A stretch of 64,000 nucleotides of DNA, taken from Microglena sp. YARC. Lineage: Eukaryota > Chlorophyta > Chlorophyceae > Chlamydomonadales > Chlamydomonadaceae. The stretch lies in the NCBI GenBank assembly GCA_022414725.1, contig CM039466.1:17756817-17820816 (forward strand), read 5' to 3'. Under the pieces are notes generated by a model that did no database searches, had not been told where the DNA came from, and saw only the letters and a program-made list of their open reading frames with translations. Positions 11,845 to 23,200 of the stretch are shown here, in pieces (the stretch's first letter is position 1; each line of letters starts with the position of its first letter). A program made the translations under genes and the position numbers.

Positions 11845-13169
11845 CTAGTTGCCGTGGTTGGGCGCGATGTTGGTGCTAATCACGCAGGTGTGGTGCTTGT
11901 TGGCCGCTTGTTGTGAGGTGTCGAAATTCTTGGCGAAGTGCACAGACGGTCTCGTGCAGCTGCTGGTTATGTTGCTCAGCTTGTAGTTGCAGTGCCATAA
12001 CAATGTCTGTGCTGTGGGGTTGCTGCCTGTTGTTGTAGTAGCCTTGGTAGGCATTTTGGTTGCGTTGATTGTTGCCTTGGTTGTTGCTGTGGTTGCCTTG
12101 GTTGTTTTGGTAGCCTTGATAGTTCCCTTGGTTGCTGTGGCCAAAGTTCTGGCTGTCTCCTTGGTGCCCTTGATAACTGACTTGGTCGTTGCCCTGGTTA
12201 CGGTCCTGGTATCCATTGAAGTTGTTGACATGGTAGGGGTTGGGGTTCTTGCCCCTGTAGTTAGGGCTGACGAAGGGGTTGTCGGTGGGCTTGGGAACTT
12301 GTGGAGGCTGAGGGTAGCTTGGTGGCTGGGGGTTGTGCCGACCATCACTAGGGGCTGGGTTGACTGGCAGCACTGGTGTTTGATGTGGCGGCTCAGTTGG
12401 CCTCTGTGTGGGTGGCTTGGAGACACAGATCAACTGGGACTGTGCTGTCATATCGTCCCGCTTGGATGCCTCTGTCTGGGCAATTACTGAGAGTCTGTCC
12501 ATGGTGTGGAGTTCTTGTCAAGCTTGTATAGCTTGCGATTGACCAGCATCCGAGCGGGGTGACATCCTTCATCCTTCCATAGTTCTCTTGTAAGATTGGG
12601 GCCATTTGATCGAGCAGGTCGGCAGCCTTGGTTTGGGCTTCCCGGTAGTGGGGTTGTCCAGCCCTGATGTCCCACTCCTCATATTTTTTCATGAATTCGG
12701 CCATCAAGATGCGAGGCATGGGGAATAAGGTGCCTGCACTGTCGTAACAGTCAAACTGTTCATATTCCTCCTTTGCGTCGAGAGGTGTGATCTTGAGCGC
12801 GAGCGCCAGTCCAGTCTTGACTAACTCATAGAAGTGCATGAGCTTTGCCTGCCAGGTGGCTGGGTTCATGAGTGGTTGACCATGCTCGTTAACTTGAGGG
12901 ACTCCATGCAGGGAGCGCTGAGTTTGAAGAGCCTCGCTCTCCTGGATCCACGTGTTCCGTTTGTCTGTGAACAAGCAAAAGGGTTGCGAATTCTCGTAGA
13001 CTTGGACCATCATCTGTTCCCACAGTTCTTCCACCGCAAGGGTCCTCCTGATGTTGACGATGTAACTCTTCATCATTAGGAGCCATGCCTTGGTTTGTGC
13101 CACGTTGCCGCCGTTAAGTTGCGATCCTGCTGTTGGCAGTTGCCAAGAGAAGATGGCCCCGACATCCAT
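11845..13169 (-). CDS. Gag-like Gln/Asn-rich protein, frame-disrupted
   Basis: The first ATG of the long minus-strand frame is at 13169 (MDVGAIFSWQ...). About 200 residues of ordinary composition follow, with no match I can name. Near 12500-12530 the reading continues in another frame: MDRLSVIAQTEASKRDD, a Pro-rich stretch, then NQGNYQGYQNNQGN-type repeats and a helical Gln/His-rich end (ALQLQAEQHNQQLHE). Its tail runs into the short repeats of the duplication. A helical N-half with a disordered Q/N-rich C-half recalls gag proteins of LTR elements. However, no zinc knuckle, protease, reverse transcriptase or integrase is seen, and no LTR pair is certain. The frame change could be a splice, ribosomal frameshift, mutation or sequencing error. 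A degraded second copy lies at 3920-4660. Confidence 0.4.
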
Positions 13170-13205
13170 TGTAATTGTGGTAGGGAGGGCGAGTGGCTGG
13201 GTCAC

Positions 13206-13640
13206 CCGGTATGGGAGTGCTGGTGATGGTACTGCTGGAGGGTGCGTCTTGTTGTCTGTTGTCTGATGTCTATGGAGGTGGTGGACTGATGTCGAAAGGA
13301 GGAGGGGGGGGGTGATTTATAGGGATAGGGAGGAGGAGAGTGTCCCCCACCTGACTGGGAGGGGAGAGCTGATAGGGGATTGTCCTTCCTTGGATCAAGG
13401 ATGGGTTTCCCTAGTGGAGTGGTTGATGAGTGGTGTGTTGCTGAATGCAGGAAGTTCTAAAAATGCAGCTATATATTCAGTCACGGAAAAGTCAGCTAAG
13501 CCCAGCGAAGGAAGTTTAGGCACAAAACATGCAGGTTCCGAAAATGCAGGCTATGTCAGCCACAGGAAATCCTAGTTTAGGAAAGTCTGAAAGTTCTGCA
13601 CGCAATAATGTAGTGGAAAGTAGTGTTTATAAGTTGAAGT
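13206..13640. other. Upstream region of the gag-like gene
   Basis: Non-coding. Short direct repeats containing AAAATGCAG and CAGCTAAGCCCAG-like strings occur at 13460-13590. If the gag-like gene belongs to an LTR element, a 5' LTR would lie here or to the right, but no matching partner was found. Confidence 0.3.
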
Positions 13641-14075
13641 GGGCTATTGGAGGCAGCGCTTCGCCGTTCCCTTCGGCTAGGGTGATAGTCTTTCCAATAC
13701 TGCAAGAAGTAACGTGGGATGTGAGGTGACGGAGTTTGAATTGGGCCAGTTGGGGGCAGCGCTTTGCTGTTACCTGCGGTTGAAGTGTATGGTGTTGTGG
13801 AGCAGGAGTCCAAGAAAAAAAAGGGCGGCCCTTAGCCGTTCCTTTTTTTTTTAATTGGGTGGTGCGTCTCTAACAGTGGTGCAACTAAAAAAAAAGCGGC
13901 CTTACAGCATGCTATTTTTGTAAGACAGGATGGTGTATCTGGAATAGTGGTGCAAACACAGAAAAGGGCGGCCTCTCGGCGTGTTTTGTGAAATGTATGG
14001 ATGGTGTATTCGAAACAGGAGTCCAACTAAAAATGGGCGTCCCTCCGCCGTGCTGTATGGTTTAAGCGATAGGGT
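13640..14075. repeat. Degenerate tandem repeat, about 95 bp unit
   Basis: About five diverged units share GGGCGGCCCTTAGCCGTTCC-like blocks and a GGATGGTGTAT-like block, with A- or T-runs at the joints. Confidence 0.55.
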
Positions 14076-14523
14076 CTGAGGTCAGAAAGTCAGGGAGATT
14101 CCCGTACCTAGCGAGGTGGTGGGTTGTCTTCTCCGAAGAACTTGAAATCAGGTAGACCTACGCGTGGTGGGAAAGGGGTAGAACTGATCAGAAGAAGCAG
14201 TTTGTCCAATCGAATGGTTGGTTGTTTTGGTGAATGTATGCTAGTATCAGTAGTAGCGGTATCAGCGATAACTGTATGAGCAATAATTGTAACAGCAAGT
14301 ACGGGATTGTACTTGCTGAACAGGCCTGGTACTCAAGGGTGTGGAATCTCACAGCAGAGGGAGAGGTATCAGCAAATTGGTATCAGCAAGTCAGTATCAG
14401 CAAGTCGGTATTCGCCGTATAAGTGTTCAGAAGTACGGGATCGGTACTGTCTCTAAACGGATTGGGCGGTTCTAAACATGATTGGTATCAAGAAGTAGGC
14501 TGGTACATACTTTAGTTGACAAG

Positions 14524-14745
14524 TTCTGTCTTACAGCAGGTGTATTTTCTGGTGTATGTTTAGATCAGTTGGATGGGTTCTGTCCTACAGCAGGTGTATG
14601 TTTCTGGTGTATGTTTGGATCAGTTGGATGGGTTCTATCCTACAGCAGGTGTATGTTTCTGGTGTATGTTTAGATCACGTGGGTGGGTTGTGTCCTACAG
14701 CAGGTGTATGTATTTGTTGTATGTTTGGATCAGGTGGGGAGTCTT
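14524..14745. repeat. 56-bp tandem repeat, about four units
   Basis: Each unit starts near GTCCTACAGCAGGTGTATG and ends near TTGGATGGGTTCT. Reading frames across it are repeat-derived. Confidence 0.75.
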
Positions 14746-14879
14746 AAAGTGGCAGACTGGATTGTATCAGCAGTATCAATGAAGCGTGCAGGGATCAGTG
14801 TTTGTCTGATGTGGTTAGTCTTGGGTGGGACACCGCAAGGTGGGTTGGGTTCTAAGTCCTCTAGGGGCTGCTAGTGAGT

Positions 14880-16185
14880 TGTGTCTACTCGTAACGTAGG
14901 AGGAGCAATGGAGGAGAAGTGCGCCCGTGATCTATAGTTGATCAGTATGGTCATGGGGGCTGTATGCGTGTTGTTAGAATAGGTTAATTAAGTCCAAACC
15001 ATGGTTTCAACAAGTAGAGTGGGGCATGACGTCCAAACTATATGTGTACAGCTTTATCCAATCAGCAGCAGAGGGCTAAGGGTTCACTGCCCAAAGTGGT
15101 CGCTCTACTTGCTGGCTCAATTCTTAACAAGATTCCCCAGGGTATGTTCCCGTGGGTAGCTTTTTATAAACAGAAAAAAATAACGAAAGCCCTGGCAGGT
15201 AGTACCAAAGGGCTTCTAGTTATTTAAATAGGCCCTGGCAGGGGGTACCAAAGGGTGTGGGGTCTCTGTATTCCTAAGTCGGGATACCGGGGATTGGAGC
15301 TTGCAACGGAGTTTTCCGTGGGCCGGTAGCGGTAGGGACTCGGAAGACGCAGAGGGTTGATTACCCGAGGTTGTTTCTGTAGAAGCGTTGATTGTTGAAG
15401 AGAGTTAAAAAGGGTTCAAAGAACGGAATAAAGCTATAAATTGCGGTCGCCATGTGAACGGGCAAGTGTCTACAGAACTTGCCGGAAATGGCCAGTGAGA
15501 TGCGAAGTGCAATGCGCTATAACCGTTGAAGGTTGTCAAGCGCTGCAATAGCTTAAGATAACTAAATATGACGGGTGAGAGCTTTCATATGGTCAACGTG
15601 ACGGGTTTATGTCAGTCGGGGGGTAAGCTCGGCAAAGGGGTAACTCCGCAAGCAGCGCTAAGCGATGGCCTACACCAAGTTGGCTTGAAGCGTACCTGTA
15701 GAAGCGTTGAGTGTTGAAGAGAGACCGATTGTAGTCGGTTCTCGGGTTATCAACCCCTAATTTCCTAGGTTACGCTTACAGCTATGGCTTTGCATTTGCA
15801 GGTGAAAGGAGATATACTTAGCTAGATGCTGAGGCGAAAGGAGATATGCTAAGGCGAAAGGAGATATGCTTAATGTCTTTTACGGCACAGGATTGTTATG
15901 TCTCGTGTTAAGACAAGCGCCCGCGTGTCACAGTCTCGTGTTAAGACAAGCGCCCGCGTGTCACGGAGCCTGCGCTGCGACACGGTCTCGGCGCGCATGT
16001 GTAACAGAGTAATCTTGGGTAGCTGGGTGTAGCTGGGCACTAGGTAGACATGTACGGCGGGTTGACTAAGCCAGATCTGGGCTAGCTGGGCTCAGGTCTG
16101 GTCGGAGTCTGCGCCTGGTGTGTGTGTGTGTACAGGGTATTTCCCCTGCTTTTAGTGTTATTGTAGGTAAACACGCAATCGCGTG
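14880..16185. other. Non-coding stretch with small tandem repeats
   Basis: No gene is seen. GCGAAAGGAGATATGCT-like units repeat three times at about 15800-15875, and a 34-bp unit beginning TCTCGTGTTAAGACAAGCGC occurs twice at about 15900-15965. GTAGAAGCGTTGA(T/G)TGTTGAAG occurs at 15379 and 15699. Confidence 0.5.
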
Positions 16186-16321
16186 TGACATCCCGCCCCC
16201 CAGAAGGGGGGGTTCCGCCAAAAACCTGAGGAGGGCTGACCCTTCTGGGTTGTGTTGGTTGGACGGACTCAAGCCAAGCAGCTGAAATCCGTATACATAC
16301 AAAAACGAAAAAAATGAAAAG

Positions 16322-16440
16322 TGATTTGTTCGAGTTTACATTTTCTGGTAATAATGTTTTGTACTGCTGAAGCCGGCGAGCAGCCAAATTGCTGGCTGGA
16401 GCTATGTAACCAAGTCCAAGTTCAAGTAAACATTAAGTAT
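16322..16440 (+). repeat. CAAGTTC-tailed retroposon fragment
   Basis: The copy contains TTACATTTTCTGGTAATAATG, GCAGCCAAATTGCTGGCT (a short hairpin) and GAGCTATGTAACCAAGT, ending in AAGTTC repeats. The AAGTTC-repeat end is typical of LINE or SINE 3' tails. Related copies occur at 48.1-48.9 kb and 50.9 kb. Confidence 0.55.
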
Positions 16441-16848
16441 CAGGCATGCCGCATGCGTGATGGTGAAGCCTAGTAATTAGGGTAGTAAAGCATTAGATTT
16501 ACAATTGCTGAAATACTCGCAATGTCAAGAAAAGGAAATACGAGATTAAACGAGTTATCACGTTTTACAGTAATGCTGACATCCTGCCGAAAAGAAAAGA
16601 AAGCGGAACCAGGGCTTGGGTAAACCTCTTCGACCCTCTTCGACCCACTTTGTTGCAGAGTGATATAGCACAGCAACATAAATACATTTAGGCCTTATAC
16701 CGTAAATCCTTAGAGCGAATATCGACACACCCTGCACTGGATTGTACATGCTAGGGTTGTATTATTATTCTTATAATCAATATTATTATACAATTCGAAG
16801 ACTACAACACATAGCCCGAACACTCAAACAACAGCACAATAGGTCACT

Positions 16849-16905
16849 TAGGCCCCCACACCTCCCCAGGCTCATCAGGGACAAACAACTTCTTCAAGGC
16901 TTATA
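16849..16905 (-). repeat. Decayed copy of the SAM-carrier stop-codon region
   Basis: Plus-strand CACACCTCCCCAGGCTCATC... ACTTCTTCAAGGC mirrors the real 3' end of exon 6 (ACACCTCCCCGGGCTCCTTG... ACTTCTTGGCGGC) about 120 bp away. It is the 3'-flank version of the exon-edge copying seen throughout this gene. Confidence 0.6.
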
Positions 16906-16969
16906 TTTTCAGCTACCAGCAGCAGCTTCTAGGCAGCAAACTGAGATACAAGATGGGTGTCCTAGGCCC

Positions 16970-17208
16970 TTACACCTCCCCGGGCTCCTTGGGGGCATAG
17001 AACTTCTTGGCGGCCTCCAAGACAGGGAAGAAGACAAATCCTCCCAGAGAGATCCAAATGAGGCGTGGCTGCCAGCCGGACATGAAGGCGGCTGGCCCCT
17101 CCTTCTTCAGAATCTGCATGGTGGCGTCGAATGAGTTCTTGTACAGCCCACTGCTGCCCTGGGTCATCAGTCGGGTCTTCAACACATCCAAGGGGGTGGT
17201 GACGAGGC
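16970..17208 (-). CDS. SAM carrier exon 6 (third signature, stop)
   Basis: Acceptor TTGCAG|GCCTCG at 17208; stop TAA at 16972-16970. It encodes [40 protein letters not shown] and a hydrophilic end [10 protein letters not shown]. Confidence 0.92.
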
Positions 17209-20200
17209 CTGCAACGGAGTTAGTTGGGATACAAAGGAATCAGTTGGGATTGGGGTTGGGGTAAGTGTGTTGGTTGGGTTGTGGGTTGGTTGGGTCATCA
17301 GTCGGGTCTTCAACACATCCAAGGGGGTGGTGACGAGGCCTGCAAAGGAGTAGGTTGGGATACAAAGGAATCAGTTGGGATACAAAGGAATAAGTTGGGA
17401 TGGGGGTTGGGGTATGTGTGTTGGTTGGTTTGTGGGTTGGTTGGGTCATCAATCGGGTCTTCAGCACATCCAAGGGGGTGGTGACGAGGCCTGCAAAAGA
17501 GTAGGTTGGGATTGGGGATGGGGTTGGGATAAGTGTGCTGGTTGGGTTGTGGGTTGGTTGAGTTATTTGTCTTGGTTGGGCAGCACATCCAAGAGGGTGG
17601 TCACGAGGCCTGCAAAGGAGTGGGTTGGGTTTGAGATTAGGGTTGGGAGTGGGAGTGGGATTGGGATAAGTGTGCTGGTTGGGTTGTGGGTTGGTTGAGT
17701 TAGTTGTCTTGGTTGGGCAGCACATCCAAGGGGGTGGTCGCAAGGCCTGCAAAGGAGTAGGTTGGGTTTGAGAATAGGGTTTGGAGTGGGATTGGGGTTG
17801 GGATTGGGGTCAGTGTGCTGGTTGGTTTGTGGGTTGGTGCTGGTTGGGTTGTGGGTTGGGTAGAGGCCTGCAAAGGAGTAGGTTGGGATTGTGGATGGGG
17901 TTAAGATTGAGGTTGGGATTGGGGTTGGGATAAGTGTGCTGATTGGGTTGTGGGTTGGTTGAGCTTGTTGCGTTGGTTGGGTAGAACATTCAAGGGGGTG
18001 GTGACGAGGCCTATAGAGGAATGGGTAGAGCTTGGGGTTGGGAAAAGTGTGCTGGTTGGGTTGTGGGCTTGTTGAGTTAGTTGTGTTGGTTGGGCAGCAC
18101 ATCCAAGGGGCGGTGACGAGGCCTTCCCCGCTGGGTTGTGTTGGTTGGACGGCACATCCAAGGGGGGGGTGACGAGGCATACAAAGGAATGGGTTGGGAT
18201 AAGGCTGAGCGTGTTGGTTGAGTTAGTTGTGTTGGTTGGGCAGCACATCCAAGGGGGGGGGGGGTGATGAGGCCTTCATTTCTGGGTTGTGTTGGTTGGA
18301 CGGCACATCCAAGGGGGGGGTGACGAGGCATACAAAATAATGGGTTGGGATAAGGCTGAGCGTGTTGGTTGAGTTAGTTGTGTTGGTTGGGCAGCACATG
18401 CAAGGGGGGGGGGGGGGGGGGGGGGGGGGGGACGAGGCCTGCAAAGGAGTAGGTTGGGATTGGGATTGGGAGTGAGATAAGGATGAGCGTGCTGGTTGGT
18501 TTGTGGGTTGGTTGAGTTAGTTGTGTTGGTTGCGCAGCACACACTCCCCACACCCCCACGCACCTGTGAAGCCTCCAGCAATGGCTCCGATGACCGAAGT
18601 CTCGTAAGACATCAGCTCCTTCTGATTTGAGTACTCCATGTACTTCACCTTCATCTGCTCGTAGGCCATGAACTCAATCGCATCGAAGGGCAGATCACGC
18701 AAGAGGAAGGCCCCGTAGCCAGCGTACATGCCCTTCACACCCTCCCTCTTCAAAATGCCACTGACACAGTCCCCCAGGCGGGCAAACTCGCGGGTCTGAA
18801 GCCTCTGCTTGATCACCTCAGTGGGCACACGCACCAGGGAGGACACCATGCCTGTGTAAGTGTGAGAGGGGTGAGAGGTGAGAGGGGTGATAAGGGTGAG
18901 AGTGTGTATGTGTACATGTGTATGTGTCAGTAACTTCTGTTTGTCACCTCAGTGGGCACAAGCACCAGGGAGGAAACCATGCCTGTGTGGGTGTGAGCGG
19001 GGATAGTGTGTATGTATACGTGCCTACCTTCTCCAGCAAAGAAGGGTGCGAGGTGAGACTGGGTAGCAAGCCAGTGGAGCTGCCTAGAAGCTGCTGCTTC
19101 TCCAGCAAAGAGGTGTGCAAGGTGAGACGGGGTAGCGAGCCAGTGGAGCTGTCTAGAAGCTGCTGTTCGTAGCGGGAAAGAAAAGCTACAGAATGTGCCT
19201 ACCTTACCAGCAGCTTCTCCAGCAAAGAAGGGTGCGAGGTGAGACAGTCGACCCTCAAGCTCGCCCCCCTTGTCAACCCTCAAGCTAGCCTCCCCCCCCC
19301 ACCCCCCCCCCCCCCCCCCCCCTCCCAACACCCACACCCACCACCACACCCACCCACCGCCCGACTGCTGCCAGATGTACACACCCCACACCCACTACCA
19401 TCACACCCAGTGCTTGGCAGGCTTGTTGACCGAGATAAAGAGGGCGGAGGAGGGGGCAGTACCAACAAGATCTACACAAGTGCACCAATGCACTCGATCA
19501 TCATCTGATACAGACGATATAATACAGATCATCGATAATACAAATAATACAGATCATCTGATACAGACCATCGATGATACAAATAATACATATCATCTGA
19601 TACAGATCATCGATAATACAAATAATACAGATCATCATCTGATACAGATCATCTGATTCAGATCATCATCTGATACAGATCATCTAGTACATATCATCAT
19701 CTGATTCAGATCATCTAATACAGATCATCATCTGATTCAGATGATATAATACAGATGATCTGATGCAGATCATCATCTGATAGATATGATCTAATACAGA
19801 TCATCTGATACAGATGATAGATAATACATAATGCACTGGCGCAGTGTAGCTGACTAAACCTTCAGCTGTAATGCGCCAATGCACTTAATCAAACACACTC
19901 ACACTTCCCATCATCGCAAAACACTACCTAGTTATAACAAGCCTTACCTGCAGCTGCTCCAGCAAAGAGGGGTGCGAGGTGAGACTGGTTTCGACCCACT
20001 CACACCCACCACCACACCCGCCCACCACCCGGCTGCTGCCAGGTGTACACACACCACGCACACTACCACCACACCCGGTGCTTGGCAGGCACGTTGACGG
20101 AGATGAAGAGGGCGGAGGAGGGGGCGGTACCTACATGAGCTACACAAGAACACACTCGCACTTCTCGTCAACCACCCTAGCAACACAAAGCACTGCCTTT

Positions 20201-23200
20201 CCAGAACAAGTGTGTCTACCGTACCTGCAGCTGCCCCAGCAAAGAGGGGTGCGAGGTGAGACTGGTTTCGACCCTCAAGCTCGCCCTCTACCCATTGCTT
20301 GGCAGGCTCGTAGACGGAGATGAAGAGGGCAGAGGCGGGGGCGGTACCAGCAAGGTTTCCCCAGATGCCTGCAAGTGTTTGTTGTGAATAGTTTAAGGTA
20401 CAGTGTAGGTTGTGATACTTCTCATGTACTTATGTTACGTATCTCACAAATCTAGCCAGTACTTGGCAAGCTCATGGATGTAGACAAAGAGGGCAGAGGC
20501 AGGGGCTGTACCAGCAAGGTTTCCCCAGATGCCTGCAAGTGTTCGTTGCGAACAGGTTAGGGTACTGTGTAGGTTGTGATACTTCTCATGTACTTATGCT
20601 ACGTGTGAAATATATCCAGCCAGTGCTTGGCACGCTCATAGATAGAGACAAAAAGGGCAGGGCAGGGGCTGTACCATCAAGGTTTCCCCAGATGCCTGCA
20701 AGTGTTTGTTGTGAACAGGTGAAGGTACTTTGTAGGTTGTGATACTTCGTTTGTCACTTCTCTAATATATATTAGTATCTAGCCACTGCTTGGCAGGCTT
20801 GTATGCTGAGATAAAGAGTGCAGGGGCGGGGGCGGTACCAGCAAGGTTGCCCCAGATGCCTGTGAGTGTTTGTCGTGAACAGGTTGGGTCTAGGGTTAAG
20901 GATTCGGGTTGCCCCAGATGCTTGTGAGTGTTTGTCGTGAACAGGTTGGGTCTAGGGTTAAGGATTCGGGTTGCCCCAGATGCCTGTGAGTGTCTGTCGT
21001 GAACAGGTTGGGTCTAGGGTTAAGGGTTCGGGTTGCCCCAGATGCCTGCAAGCGTTTGTTGTGGACGGGTGCTAAGGTGCTGTCTAGGCTGTGATACTTC
21101 TTATATAACTTGTCTCGTATATCTAGCCAGTGCTTGGCAGGCTTGTAGGCAGAGATAAATAGGGCGGAGGCAAGGGCGGTACCAGCAAGGCTGCCCCAGA
21201 CGCCTGCAAGTGTTTGTTGGGGACAGGTTAGACACACACATACAAATACATATAAACACTTCCCTTATCTATCTATCTACATACACTCCCCACACCACTT
21301 CCCTGTCTAGTCTTCACACACACACTCACACACACCATGTCACTCCCGCTATCTCTCCATGTTTTTATTCTGCACCTGCGTATGCTCTCTTGCCTCTAAC
21401 AGGGTCTACGGTCTTCGAAGCCACCACCACCACCAACCATGGCTTGGGGACACACACACTCACACACACACCCACACACACACAGACATACACACTCACA
21501 CACATACACACACAAACTCACACTGAAACAGACACACATACACTCACACACATACACATATACACACACACTCACATACACACTCAAACAGACACACACA
21601 GACAGACATACATACATACACACACACTGACACACAGACACACACAAACACACTCACACACAGACAGACAGACACACTCAAACACACAGACGCACACATT
21701 CACACAGACAAACTCACACAGACATAAACACACAGGGTGATACCACACCTGCATACAGTCTCTTGCCTTCACCAGAGTTCATGAAGGCCTTGAAGCCACC
21801 TCCCCCAACCATGGCTTGGGGGCACACACTTACACACTCACACATCCACACTCATACATCCACACACAGACATACACACTCACACTCACTTACAGAAATA
21901 CACTGACATACACACACAGGATGATACCACACCTGCGTACAGTCCCTTGCCTCCACCAGAGTCCATGAGGGCCTTGAAACCGCCACCACCAACCATGGCT
22001 TGGAGGCGTGTCTTGATGGTGTCAATAGGGTACAGGGCTGCAGGTGGGTAAGGAGGGACAGGAAATTGTAGATATGCACAGTTATGCAGCACAATTGGGG
22101 AATAAATAACAAATTACCGGTGTATCATTAGGAAACAAGGAGTCGTGATGGCGTCAATGGGGTGAACGGGTGCAGGTGGGTAGAGAGAGAGGAAGTTGTG
22201 ATAATGCAGCACAATTGGGGTTTTGAACAGTATAAAACAACAATTATGGGGGGCATCAATAGGGTACATAAAGTCTTGATGGCGTCAATGGGGTGAACGG
22301 GTGCAAGTGGGTAGAGAGAGAGGAAGTTGTGATAATGCAGCATAATTGGGGTTTTGAACAGTATAAAACAACAATTATGGGGGGCATCAATAGGGTACAT
22401 AAAGTCTTGATGGCGTCAATGGGGTGCAGGGCTGCAGGTGGGTAGGGAGGGACAGGACAGTGCTTATGCAGCACAATTTGCGTCTACAAGAGTCTAAAAC
22501 AACAATTCTGGGGGTATCAACAGGATACAAAGAGTCTTGATGGAGCCAGTAGGGTACAGGGCTGCAGGTGGGTAGGTAGGGACAGGAGGTAAGTGAATTA
22601 ATGGGTGACTCCCTCCCATTGTTTTCGATCCCACACCCCTGATCAGGCAGCACAATTCGAGGCACACATTTGGGGTATCCATGGGGTAAACACACATAAA
22701 TGGGAAGCCTATGGGAAGCCGCCCCCACCAGCCCTGGCCTAGAGGTGTGTCTTGTTGGTGTCAATAGGGTACAGGGCTGCAGGTGGGTTGTAGGGAGGGG
22801 CAGGAAGTTATGGTTATGCACAGTTATGCAGCACAATTGAGGTATAAAATAGTATAAAACAACAATAAATAGGATACAAAGAGTCTTGATGGTGCCAATA
22901 GGGTACAGGGCTGCAGGTGGGTTGTAGGGAGGGGCAGGAAGTTATGGTTATGCACAGTTATGCAGCACAATTGGGGTATAAAACAGTATAAAACAACAAT
23001 TATGGGGGGGTACAAATAGGATACAAAGAGTCTTGATGGTGCCAATAGGGTACAGGGCTGCAGGTGGGTAGGGAGGGACAGAAAAATGATTATGCAGCAC
23101 AATTTGGGTATAAATCAACAACTACAGGGGTATCAACAGGATACAAGGAGTCTTGATGGCGTCAATGGGGTGAAGGGGTGCAGGTGGGTAAAGAGGGACA

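Larger units (their letters stand above)
8676..12425. repeat. Right copy of the long direct duplication (clean)
   Basis: This is the partner of 1-4640. It is shorter because it lacks the interspersed extra bases of the left copy, and its short tandem repeats (GTAGCT at about 10150-10340; GATGCAGACGTTGCA at about 10610-10830; GGCGCTGATGCTGCATAG at about 11390-11760) are regular here. On the minus strand the last array follows the gag-like frame directly and could encode a Gln/Pro/Ala-rich tail. Confidence 0.85.
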
